From Lentilactobacillus farraginis DSM 18382 = JCM 14108 (GTDB taxonomy: Bacteria > Bacillota > Bacilli > Lactobacillales > Lactobacillaceae): a DNA stretch of 51,553 bases. Location: contig NZ_BAKI01000014.1 in assembly GCF_000583655.1 (NCBI RefSeq), positions 1 to 51,553 of the forward strand, given 5' to 3'. Position 1 is the stretch's first letter, and the number at the start of each line of letters is the position of its first letter. Positions 18,779 through 27,409 of this stretch are shown one piece after another. Made by a program: the position numbers and the translations under genes. Below the pieces are notes generated by a model that worked only from the letters and a program-made list of their open reading frames with translations, was not told the DNA's origin and did no database searches.

Positions 18779-19497
18779 TGATTTTAGTAACCCTTGGAAT
18801 CTGTGCCATTCTCTCGTTTGTTTGCTTCGTTTACATTCAAAATAAACCGCTTAGCTGGATTTTAACCATCCTATCCGTTATTGGCATGGTTATTTCAACG
18901 GTCTTCATCGTTAAAAACGACACGGACCATTACGGAATGAAACAGGAAACTAAAACAACTTATCAACCGCTTTATTCTGTCAGCCCTTCCAAACAAATGA
19001 AAATGCTGCTTTACCAACCGATTGGAACAGCAAATAAGCACCAGGTTTACATTTATCAAAAATCTGAAAACGCAAAGAAGAAATCGCATACGACCGTTAA
19101 TGACACCACTAATCACGTGATTAAAGGAAACGGTGTGCCAAGAATCGAAACGCAAACGACCCGTTGGCAATATCAAAATGGCGCTGCCAAATTCTGGTTT
19201 GGCATTGCCGGTGAAAGTGGTAAACTGGTCAAGCGGGTCAATAAGCTTTATGTCAATAAAGATTGGCTGGTTCTTTCAACCGACCAGGCAAAAGCCCTGC
19301 AAAAGAAGTTGAAAGACAAGACTTATCAGGCCCAATTAAAAGCTCAGGGAAAAGCTTTTGTCACCAAGCAAATGATGGCAGCAATGAAGCAAAACCCCAA
19401 GATGTCCAAAGCGCAGCAAGCCCAGCTTCAGAAGAAAGCTACCGCTGAATTTCAAGCGCAGGCAATGCAAAAGCTGGTTCGTTCAATCACCAAATAA
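18778..19497 (+). CDS. DUF4811 domain membrane-anchored protein
   Basis: 239 aa. Two membrane helices at the N-terminus (about residues 1-20 and 27-47), then an extracytoplasmic domain and a Lys/Gln/Ala-rich helical C-terminus. It matches the DUF4811 proteins that accompany DHA2 pumps in lactobacilli. Translation is coupled to the pump by a TAATG overlap, so it is probably an accessory or partner protein, comparable in position to a membrane-fusion adaptor, but its function is unproven. Confidence 0.8.
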   Translation: MILVTLGICAILSFVCFVYIQNKPLSWILTILSVIGMVISTVFIVKNDTDHYGMKQETKTTYQPLYSVSPSKQMKMLLYQPIGTANKHQVYIYQKSENAKKKSHTTVNDTTNHVIKGNGVPRIETQTTRWQYQNGAAKFWFGIAGESGKLVKRVNKLYVNKDWLVLSTDQAKALQKKLKDKTYQAQLKAQGKAFVTKQMMAAMKQNPKMSKAQQAQLQKKATAEFQAQAMQKLVRSITK

Positions 19498-19512
19498 CCC
19501 AATATCTTTTTT

Positions 19513-19623
19513 AAGGAGGTTGCGACAAAAGTAATTTTGTCCAGCCTCTTTTTACGTAATCACGATTATTACCGAGCAGAAACGGGTGCCCAAAGGCAAC
19601 TTCCTGCCTTTTGTCTCACGCTG
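19513..19623 (+). repeat. BOX-like intergenic repeat (R3) with terminator
   Basis: Starts with the terminator module GAGGTTGCGACAAAA-gtaa-TTTTGTCCAGCCTC plus T run, which ends the MFS-DUF4811 operon. The linker GTAATCACGATTATTACCGAG, GAAACGGGTGCCC and the right end CCTTTTGTCTCACGCT follow. The long hairpin found in R1, R2 and R4 is missing, so this is an internal-deletion derivative. Confidence 0.75.
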
Positions 19624-19694
19624 CTTTTTTGTGTTCACAAAATAGCGTAAAATTGAATTAAAGATTTTATTCAATAAAAGGATGGTTACCAATC

Positions 19695-20456
19695 ATGAAA
19701 TTTATCTCGTGGAATGTTAACGGCCTGCGGGCAGTCGTTAAAAAAGACTTTGCCGCTACCTTTCAAAAGCTGGATGCTGACTTTTTCTGTATTCAGGAAA
19801 CCAAAATGCAGGCCGGCCAGCTCAAATTAGAACTGCCCGGCTACCGGCAATATTTTAATTACGCTGAACGCAAAGGCTATTCCGGAACTGCGATTTTTAC
19901 CAAGCATGAGCCCCTTAGCGTCCATTACGGTATTGATACGCCGGCATTCGATCATGAGGGGCGGGCCATTACGTTGGAATACCCCGATTTCTACCTGGTA
20001 ACCAGCTACGTTCCCAACTCCGGTGCCCAGCTTAAACGGCTGGATTTTCGCATGGGTTGGGATCAGGCTTTTCAACAATACCTGAAGCGGCTTGATGCCA
20101 ATAAACCGGTCATTTTATGTGGTGACCTCAACGTTGCCCACCATGAAATCGATCTGAAGAACCCGCAATCCAATCACCATAATGCCGGCTTTACCGATGA
20201 AGAACGGCAGTCATTTACCAAGCTATTGGATCGGGGATTTATCGATACCTTCCGCCATTTCTATCCCGATAAAGCTGGCATTTATTCTTGGTGGAGTTAC
20301 CGATTCCACGCCCGTGATCGGAACGCCGGTTGGCGGATTGATTATTTCGTCGCCAGCAAGCGCTTGGCCAGTCACCTTACAGATGCCAAAATTTTAACCG
20401 ATGTTCTCGGTTCCGACCATTGTCCGGTCGAACTGGTAACAGATCAATTTGCATAA
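19695..20456 (+). CDS. xth: Exodeoxyribonuclease III
   Basis: 253 aa AP endonuclease/3'-5' exonuclease of the ExoIII family, acting in base excision repair. Active-site residues: Asn7 (WNVNG), Glu35 (IQETK), Asp144/Asn146 (GDLNVAH), Asp241/His242 (SDHCPV). The YSWWSYR and GWRIDYF segments are typical of the family. ATG at 19695 after AAAGGATGG. Intact single gene between repeat R3 and a terminator. Also called exoA in Gram-positives. Confidence 0.95.
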   Translation: MKFISWNVNGLRAVVKKDFAATFQKLDADFFCIQETKMQAGQLKLELPGYRQYFNYAERKGYSGTAIFTKHEPLSVHYGIDTPAFDHEGRAITLEYPDFYLVTSYVPNSGAQLKRLDFRMGWDQAFQQYLKRLDANKPVILCGDLNVAHHEIDLKNPQSNHHNAGFTDEERQSFTKLLDRGFIDTFRHFYPDKAGIYSWWSYRFHARDRNAGWRIDYFVASKRLASHLTDAKILTDVLGSDHCPVELVTDQFA

Positions 20457-20465
20457 CCAATCCAT

Positions 20466-20519
20466 TAAAAAAGCCACCCGTTCAATGACTCATTCACTCA
20501 TCAACGGGTGGCCGTTTTT
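20466..20519. terminator. Bidirectional terminator
   Basis: GCCACCCGTT and AACGGGTGGC form a perfect 10-bp stem with A and T runs outside. It serves xth and the convergent hisC. Confidence 0.75.
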
Positions 20520-21632
20520 ATGCTTGTTTTAGAATGGCTGTTAATTGCTCAAGAAAATAGCTTAATTCATCGTGTTTTCCAATGGTGATTCGAAGATGGC
20601 GCGGGTACCCCCAAGGCGTCCCGTCCCGCACAATCACCCCTTGTGCCATCAATTGGCGGCTTAACGTTGTCGCATCCGGCGCACTTTCGGGTAACTTGGC
20701 AAAGATAAAATTAGTTTCGGATTTGGCAACGGTAAATCCCAAAGCCGTCAGTGATTCTGCCAAATCCTGTCGGTCAGCTTGAATCCGTTTTAAAGTCCGG
20801 GCGGCCTGCTTTTGATCATACTTTAACGAAGCAATCGCCGCAACCAATGCGGAACGATTGGCATTAAAAGGTTCCGTAACGGTATCATATGCCGTGATGG
20901 CTTGCTGATTCGCTAAAAGATAGCCTAAGCGGCGCCTGCCAAACCGTAAAATTTAGAAAACGTTCGTAAAACAATTACCCGCTTATGATTAATAAACTGA
21001 AGCAAATCCGGTAACTGTTCCGGATCTGAAAAGTCGGCATAGGCTTCATCCACAACCACCCACACATTATCCGGTAAATCAGCGATAAAGGCTGCCAATC
21101 GGTTCGGATCGGTAACCGTTGCCGTCGGATTATTGGGGTTGCAAATCCAAATCAATTTGGTTCGGTCAGTAAGTCGCTCTTTGAAAGCCGACAAATCGAA
21201 CTGAAAACCCGGCGTTAAGGGAATCTCGATTACTTTGGCGCCCATTAGCTTTGAGACTTCCCGGTACAGTCGGTAAGATTGTTTTGTCAACAACACTTCG
21301 TCGCCGGCATTCAAAAGCATCTTGGCAATCGTTTCAATAATGTTACCGGCACCGCTGCCCAACCCGACATTTTCAGGCTTCAGGCCAAATTGATCGGCAA
21401 TTACCCGCTTGGTTTCAATAAAGTCATCTTCCGGGTACCGGTTGATATCTTCAACGCTGCGGCGAATTGCCTGCCGGGCATGGTAGTACGGCCCATAGGG
21501 GTTTTCGTTTGACCCCAGCTTAACCACCCTATCCAGGTGATAGCGGCGCCTAACCTCGTCTTCGGTCTCACCCTGAATGTATGGTGCTACCTGATTAACT
21601 TCCTTACGAAATGTTTCATCAAATTTTGTCAT
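20518..21632 (-). pseudogene. hisC: Histidinol-phosphate aminotransferase (frameshifted)
   Basis: Class I/II PLP aminotransferase of the HisC type: SNENPYGP near residue 41, ICNPNNPT around 164-170, DEAYADF, and the PLP lysine Lys227 in RTFSKFYGLAG. The frame breaks at 20931: GGCGCC-GCTTAGG needs a third C to read G-A-R-L-G-Y-L-L-A-N-Q, joining the two halves into 372 codons. No other his gene is near, so it may also act as an aromatic aminotransferase, as isolated hisC genes in lactobacilli often do. The break is probably an assembly error. Confidence 0.88.
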
Positions 21633-21720
21633 AATTTCACCGCCTTGATTATATTTCCGTTCTCATCATAACCCAAACGATCAAGGGAAAACATCAAAAG
21701 GCTTCGTCAACTTCTCCAAT

Positions 21721-21909
21721 AAAAAAGGACCGAGACAAAAGTAATTTTGTCCAGTCCCCTTTGTGTAATCACGATTATTACCGAGTAGAAACGTGCGCCG
21801 GAAGGCAACTTCCTGCCACATAATCGAATTATCCAAACATTCAAGCCCAGAATATTCGGATAATTCGATTATGCTCTGGATGTTAACCGCCTTTCGTCCC
21901 ACTCTCACG
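21721..21909 (+). repeat. BOX-like intergenic repeat, full-length copy (R4)
   Basis: The most complete copy. Order: terminator hairpin (GGACCGAGACAAAA-gtaa-TTTTGTCCAGTCC), linker GTAATCACGATTATTACCGAG, GAAACGTGCGCC with a small GGAAG/CTTCC hairpin, then a perfect 15-bp stem (21820-21834 with 21858-21872) carrying a second small ATTC/GAAT stem and the AAGCCCAG loop, and the right end GTTAACCGCCTTTCGTCCCACTCT. The right end stops about three bases before the cyclophilin stop codon; the left end abuts the hisC promoter region. Confidence 0.8.
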
Positions 21910-21911
21910 TA

Positions 21912-22496
21912 TTATTTTGAAATTTCAACCGTCGTCATCACAACGGGTTCTGCCGGTTTATCAGCAGCATCACGTTTGACACCACTGATTTCTTTAGCAA
22001 CTGCCATGCCATCAATAACCTGGCCAAACACTGTGTGACGAAAATCAAGCCACGGCGTCCCGCCGTTTTTATATTTCTCGATAATTTCATCAGGATAGCC
22101 CGCCTGCTTCATCTGACCAATCATACCATCATCAACATGTTCATTGGTCACAATGAAAAACTGACTGCCGTTAGTATTGGGGCCGGCATTGGCCATAGAG
22201 AGGGCACCATTGATATTAAACAGCTCCGGTGAGAACTCGTCTTCAAAATTTCCACCAAAACTGCTGTCACCACCAGCGCCAGTGCCGGTTGGATCACCGC
22301 CCTGAATCATGAAGTCGGGAATTACCCGGTGAAAAGTGACGCCATCGTAATACCCCTTTTCAGCCAGCGCGACAAAGTTCTCGACTGTCTTGGGTGCTTG
22401 TTCCGGAAATAGCTGGATGGTAATATCACCATGGTTGGTTTTGATCGTTGCTTTAGGGCCCCTGGCATTAGCCAGGTCCAATTGCGGTAAAGTCAT
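21912..22496 (-). CDS. Peptidyl-prolyl cis-trans isomerase, cyclophilin type
   Basis: 194 aa cyclophilin without signal peptide, so cytosolic. Core motifs FHRVIPDFMIQGGDPTGTG, SMANAGPNTNGSQFFI and a VFGQVIDGM segment include the catalytic Arg and Phe. Residues about 90-135 carry an insertion (NEHVDDGMIGQMKQAGYPDE) common in lactobacillar cyclophilins. It speeds proline isomerisation in protein folding. ATG at 22496 after AAGGAG. Intact; its 3' end abuts repeat R4. Confidence 0.93.
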   Translation of the reverse strand: MTLPQLDLANARGPKATIKTNHGDITIQLFPEQAPKTVENFVALAEKGYYDGVTFHRVIPDFMIQGGDPTGTGAGGDSSFGGNFEDEFSPELFNINGALSMANAGPNTNGSQFFIVTNEHVDDGMIGQMKQAGYPDEIIEKYKNGGTPWLDFRHTVFGQVIDGMAVAKEISGVKRDAADKPAEPVVMTTVEISK

Positions 22497-22694
22497 AATT
22501 ATAATCTCCTTACGAAACCGTTTTTTCTACTTCAAAAAGCGTATCACAATCCCACCGGAAAGTCAGCCCTGGTGACTGATTTAGATAACCGCCAACAACA
22601 AACCGGCTTGGATTTCCAATCCCACTGCTTTTAAATTATTACCAATATCCTTATAATAATGGATGAACACTTATTTTACGAGGGGGATTGACTG

Positions 22695-23399
22695 ATGGTT
22701 TCAAACGCAAGTGAAAACAAAAAATTTGTACCCAACATTTCATCAGAATTAAGACAGGATATTGTTAAAAGCCCGGATGTGATTAAAAACGCCTCCGGTA
22801 TTCGCTTATTTGGCAAACGAATTAAAAGTATCATTTACACAATGGATGTGGCCGTCATCGCCAATAGTAACGCTGACGCAGTCTTGGCGGTTTACCCATG
22901 GACGCCCAATACCAAGATATTAAGTGCCATCTCCACCGTTTCAAACGTGCCGATTCTGGCAGGAATCGGTGGTGGCCTGACCAAAGGACTTCGTTCAGCA
23001 ACTATCGGCAGCTTTGCTGAAGAAAATGGTGCCCAAGCTGTGGTTTTAAATGCTCCAGCGAAAGTCGAAACGATTCTCAGCGTTGAACACGTCGTTGATA
23101 TCCCAATTATTTATACAGTCGTTAACGACTCAGTTGACGTTAGGGAACGAATTGACGCCGGCGTAGATGCCTTTAACGTTGCCGGCGGTAAGCATACCGC
23201 CGACCTGGTTCGCTGGCTTCGACGGGAAGTGGCTGACATCAATCCCCACTTTCCAATCATTGCTTCAGGCGGCAAAACCAGTGAACAGATCCAAGAAACC
23301 ATCGATGCCGGTGCTAATGCCATTACTTTCACAGCATACGGCGTCACCGAATCGACATTTCAAAAGAAAATGGAAATTTACCGTCGGGATCATCAATAA
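22695..23399 (+). CDS. TIM-barrel protein of unknown function
   Basis: 234 aa with a clear (beta/alpha) pattern: strands at ILAGIGGGLTKG, AVVLNAP, IIYTVV, AFNVAGGKHT, IIASGGKTSEQIQETIDAGANAITFT (part), the last resembling a standard phosphate-binding Gly-rich end of TIM barrels. No specific family recognised; similar proteins in lactobacilli are called 'hydrolase' without evidence. ATG at 22695 after GAGGGGG. Monocistronic, flanked by repeat R5 downstream. Function not predicted. Confidence 0.72.
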   Translation: MVSNASENKKFVPNISSELRQDIVKSPDVIKNASGIRLFGKRIKSIIYTMDVAVIANSNADAVLAVYPWTPNTKILSAISTVSNVPILAGIGGGLTKGLRSATIGSFAEENGAQAVVLNAPAKVETILSVEHVVDIPIIYTVVNDSVDVRERIDAGVDAFNVAGGKHTADLVRWLRREVADINPHFPIIASGGKTSEQIQETIDAGANAITFTAYGVTESTFQKKMEIYRRDHQ

Positions 23400-23406
23400 A
23401 AACGGT

Positions 23407-23546
23407 CGTGTGGCGAAAGGCGGTTAACTGCCAGAGCATAATCGAATTATGTAGCCGGAAATTGCTTTTCAGCACCCGTTTCCACTCAGTAATAATCATG
23501 ATTAAACAAAGGGACTGGACAAAATTATTTTTGCCTCAGTCCCTTC
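23407..23546 (-). repeat. BOX-like intergenic repeat (R5)
   Basis: Reverse-oriented copy between two convergent genes. Terminator module at about 23510-23543, linker with TAATCATGATTATTAC, and the right end facing the TIM-barrel stop codon. The long hairpin has shrunk to CATAATCGAATTATG (23437-23451), the outer part of the R4 stem with its tip removed. Confidence 0.75.
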
Positions 23547-24229
23547 CTAATTATAAATCTTTTTAAGGGTTGCCAAATCCGCCTTGGAAAAACTGGTTCG
23601 TCCTGATCAACCGGGAACATAATTGAATGCCGGTTTAAACTGTGATCAAGTCCCAAGACATGCCCAATCTCATGCATTGCCACTGAAAGCTGCATGCTGG
23701 ATTGAGGATATTCAACATTTAAACCAGCCTTACCGCGATTTAAATCATCCCGGTTATTACCAATCCACGGGTAAATCTTAGGACCGCCCAAGCCAAGTTC
23801 AACCGAACCAGTGCCGGTTTGAACTCGTTTTTTATAAACATAGAAAGTGATCACATTTGCCTGGGAAGTTGTTCGCCCACGCAATGGCATCAACTTAACA
23901 ATGCCGGTCTCATTATATTTATTTACGGCTGTCAGAAAAACCTTGCGGGCCCGCGCCGGCACGTTTTCAGCAAATCGGTAATAATATCGGTTGGACAACC
24001 TGCGGCCCTGAACAATGCTTTCAATTGGCGTTGTCCCAGAGCTGGCCTTAGTCGCCGTTGATGATTGCGTTGGTGCAGCCGCTTTGTCGATCTCAGTTTT
24101 CAGCATTGCCGGCAGATCAACGGCATTGTTCACTCGTTTACCAATCGACTTCAGTGAATCCGGCTGGACAAAAATATTAATTGTCAGCAAAATAACGATA
24201 ACGACCAACGCCCGGTTAAGCCACTTCAT
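23547..24229 (-). pseudogene. Matrixin-type (M10) zinc metalloprotease, membrane-anchored (3' frameshift)
   Basis: N-terminal hydrophobic anchor (residues 5-20), Ala/Ser/Thr-rich linker (45-66), then a matrixin fold with the zinc motif HEIGHVLGLDH (His186, Glu187, His190, His196) and Met204 of the Met-turn in SIMFP. The frame runs on to 23525, but one added C near 23600 restores R-T-S-F-S-K-A-D-L-A-T-L-K-K-I-Y-N and a stop at 23547, the usual matrixin C-terminus. ATG overlaps the end of cvpA by 14 bases. Located on the outer face of the membrane; substrate unknown. The catalytic core is upstream of the break. Confidence 0.8.
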
Positions 24230-24788
24230 GATTGGTTCCTCCCAAATTTAAGCCAGCGGCTGGACCATTAACCAGTGTACTTTCACCAGAACGGCTTGAT
24301 TGGGACGCCCGATCAGATAAAACCGGCGTCTTTTTAACAATTGTCTGGGATATTGACGATTGCTGATACTGGTTTTGAAGCCATGAAATCGGAAAAACAA
24401 TCAGCATATTCAAAACAAAGAAAATAATCAGGTACTGGGTTAGCCCGCCCACTACCGACCCGAGCAGCGCGTTACCAAGATGAAAGCCCGGAATTTTGGC
24501 AATCCCGTTCAAATAGCCGCCCAACACCAGGTAGACTGTGTGGGTCACCGCAAATAAAACAACAAACGCAACGATATCGGCGATGTAAATCCATTGAATG
24601 CTCGGCGTGACCCCAAGCTTTTTGACGAGTGCAATTGATAGGTTGGCTGCCGGCTGAAAATAGTAGATGGCAACCATAAACGACAGAATCAGTGAAACAA
24701 TCCGTACCGACTGCGTGATAAAGCCAGCCCGGTAACCATTAACCAGGCCGCCAATCAGCAATGCAATAATGATAATGTCCAGGATCAT
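24216..24788 (-). CDS. CvpA family membrane protein
   Basis: 190 aa with four predicted membrane helices in the first 150 residues (IIIIALLIGGLVNGYRAGF is the typical CvpA opening) and a polar Ser-rich tail. CvpA proteins were first named for colicin V production and are linked to cell-envelope processes; the molecular role is unsettled. It overlaps the start of the matrixin gene, so the two are co-translated, which suggests a shared envelope function. ATG at 24788. Confidence 0.85.
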   Translation of the reverse strand: MILDIIIIALLIGGLVNGYRAGFITQSVRIVSLILSFMVAIYYFQPAANLSIALVKKLGVTPSIQWIYIADIVAFVVLFAVTHTVYLVLGGYLNGIAKIPGFHLGNALLGSVVGGLTQYLIIFFVLNMLIVFPISWLQNQYQQSSISQTIVKKTPVLSDRASQSSRSGESTLVNGPAAGLNLGGTNHEVA

Positions 24789-24972
24789 TTAAACGCCCTC
24801 TCAGAAAATTGAAACCAAGTCGATCAACTACTAAAACTATCTCTAGATTTTACCATAAACCAATTCATTTCGTTATCATCGACTCAAAGTTGTTAAGAAA
24901 ATATAAGCAAGGTTGGGAAAGTTTAAAGAATCCCTTGGAAAAGAATTAAGTCCCGGACAGCCGCAAAACCAA

Positions 24973-25063
24973 AGCGTGGGCCGAAAGGCGGTTTGACTCG
25001 GTAATAATTGTGATTAAGCAAAACAGGACCGGACAAAATTACTTTTGTCTCGGCCCCGTTCAA
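24973..25063 (-). repeat. BOX-like intergenic repeat (R6), short form
   Basis: Reverse orientation. Contains the terminator module (GGACCGGACAAAA-ttac-TTTTGTCTCGGCCCC), which ends ilvD, the linker TAATCACAATTATTACCGAG, and the right end AACCGCCTTTCGGCCCACGC joined directly; the whole central hairpin is missing. The rest of the gap 24789-25110 is the AT-rich upstream region of cvpA, with nothing else visible. Confidence 0.72.
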
Positions 25064-25110
25064 TCAAAATTGCTGATCTGTATCTCAGCAGTTTCGGTTA
25101 TCCAAGTTCA

Positions 25111-26810
25111 CTATTCGTCTTTATTCCAAAAATCGGTTACCGCACCTTTGGAAGAACTGGAAACAATGTGGGCATATTTGCCGAGTACCCCACGGGAATA
25201 TAACGGTGGAATCGTCGTTTCCTTGCGGCGCTTGGCCAATTCCTCATCGGAAACCTTCATAGTCAATTCACGGGTATCTTGATCAATGACAACCTGATCG
25301 CCGGTTCGCAAATAGGCAATCGGCCCACCATCTTGGGCTTCAGGTGCAATATGACCAACCACCATGCCATGGGTGCCACCCGAAAAACGGCCATCGGTCA
25401 ACAGCGCAACCGTTTCACCCTGGCCTTTACCAACCAGGATTCCAGAGAGCGACAACATCTCCGGCATTCCGGGGCCACCCTTTGGACCAACATAGCGAAC
25501 AACAACGACATCCCCATCGACTACTTTATTCGCCAAGACAGCGTCAATCGCGTCCTCTTCGTTATTAAACACTTTTGCGGTCCCTTCATGATGACGGACT
25601 TTAACGCCTGAAACTTTGGCAACCGCGCTTCGGGAGCCAGATTACCGTGAAGAATAATTAACGGCCCATCTTTTCGTTTAGGGTGATCCAACGGCATAAT
25701 GACTTTTTGCCCTGCTTTAAGTGACGGGACCTCTGCCAGATTTTCTGCCAGCGTCTTACCGGTAACGGTCAGGCAGTCTCCATGCAGATAACCGTTTTCA
25801 AGTAAGTATTTCATAACTGCCGAGACACCGCCGACCTTGTATAGATCTTGGAAAACATATTTTCCACTTGGCTTCAAGTCGGCCAAATGCGGCACTTTTT
25901 TCTGAAAAGTATTAAAATCATCCAACGTTAAATCAACGTTTGCCGCGTGAGCCATTGCCAATAGATGAAGGGTGGCATTGGTTGAACCGCCCAGCGCCAT
26001 CACAACCGTAATTGCATTTTCAAACGCTTCACGGGTCATGATATCTTTTGGATAAATGCCCTTCTTAAGTAAATTAACAACTGCCTTGCCCGCTTCAGCA
26101 ACGTCTTGTTTCTTGACTTCCGTCGCTGCCGGGTGGGAAGCTGAACCCGGTAAACTCATTCCCAACGCCTCAATTGCCGACGCCATCGTATTGGCCGTGT
26201 ACATGCCGCCACAACCACCAGGCCCGGGGCAGGCATTACATTCAATTTGGCGAACCTCTTCTGCCGGCATATCGTGATGATTCCACTTACCAACTGCTTC
26301 AAAAACCGATACCAGGTCAATATCCTTCCCGTTCAACTTTCCCGGTGCAATCGTCCCACCATAAACAAAGATGGCGGGGACTTCGGCGTTGGCAATTGCG
26401 ATCATTGAACCCGGCATGTTCTTATCACAGCCGCCGATCGCAAGAAAAGCATCACAATTATGCCCCCGAATAGCTGTCTCAACAGAATCTGCAATAACGT
26501 CACGAGACGGCAGGGAAAAACGCATTCCCGGCGTGCCCATTGAAATACCATCCGACACGGTAATCGTTCCGAATTGAACCGGCCAGCCGCCGGCCTCGCT
26601 GACACTCTTTTTGGCAATTTCGCCAAAACCTCTCAAATGCATATTGCAGGGGGTGTTTTCGGCCCAAGTACTAATAACGCCGACAATCGGCTTCTTAAAG
26701 TCTTCGTCCTTCATCCCGGTTGCCCGCATTAACGCCCGGTTCGGTGACTTAACCATCCCATCATACACGTGACTTCTGATCCGCAGATCCTGATTCTGAT
26801 CATCTGCCAT
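25111..26810 (-). pseudogene. ilvD: Dihydroxy-acid dehydratase (frameshifted)
   Basis: Iron-sulfur enzyme of branched-chain amino acid synthesis, converting dihydroxyacids to 2-oxoacids. Cluster cysteines are visible in NTPCNMH, GGCDKN and [11 protein letters not shown], with [13 protein letters not shown] nearby. The frame breaks at 25628: CCCGAAGCGCGG needs a second G (GAA-GGC-GCG) to read [12 protein letters not shown], giving 567 codons. Start ATG at 26810 after AAAGGAG. The other ilv genes are not in the window. A 2-oxoacid source would fit a D-hydroxyacid dehydrogenase, but that link is only inference. Confidence 0.92.
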
Positions 26811-26988
26811 AGAAAAACTCCTTTCAAAATTAATTAACTGGTGTCTTAGATATAATTTAACCGTATTTTAACACTCGTCTAAGACTTTTCCAGCCTAAAA
26901 TTAGAATATCATAAAAATATATACTTGAAAATGACATTTTTTTATGAAAGAATACAGGTACACCCAATTTTGAAAGGAATGGTTACAC

Positions 26989-27329
26989 ATGAGAGCAGAC
27001 ATAGAGGCAAACGATCGTGCTTGGCAATTGAAGATAAATTAATCGAAAAATTTGAGACCGTTTATGATCCGGAAATCGGCTTAGACATTTATAATCTGGG
27101 ACTCATTTACAAAATCGACTTGGATGAGAACGGCCACTGCAAAATGGTCATTACATTTACCGAAATTGCCTGCGGCTGTATCGACACGCTTCCCAAGGAC
27201 CTGATCGATGCATTGACGCAACTCGACGAAATTAACAAGGTTTCAGTGGAAGTTGTCTGGTCACCTGCTTGGAAAATGACCAGAATCAGTCGACTGGGGC
27301 GCGCCATGCTTGGGATCAGTGTTCGGTAA
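26989..27329 (+). pseudogene. Metal-sulfur cluster assembly protein, MIP18/DUF59 family (frameshifted at start)
   Basis: Small MIP18/PaaD-like (DUF59) protein involved in iron-sulfur cluster assembly, about 113 aa. The core ETVYDPEIGLDIYNLGLIY is diagnostic. The natural ATG at 26989 has GAAAGGAA upstream and reads MRADIEANDRA, but the frame is lost at 27021; a third T (GCT-TTG) joins it to L-A-I-E-D-K-L. The conserved cysteine region reads TEIACGCIDTLP, a variant of the usual pattern. Lies next to ilvD, an iron-sulfur enzyme, on the opposite strand. Confidence 0.8.
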
Positions 27330-27345
27330 TCACTACATAGATTTC

Positions 27346-27388
27346 AAAAAAGCATGTCAGAAAAATAATTTTTCCGACATGCTTTTAA
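27346..27388. terminator. Bidirectional terminator
   Basis: AAAAGCATGTC-GAAAAAT and ATTTTTC-GACATGCTTTT form a long stem between the DUF59 gene and the convergent pepN. Confidence 0.75.
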
Positions 27389-27409
27389 ATGCTAAATCAG
27401 TCGCTTCAA

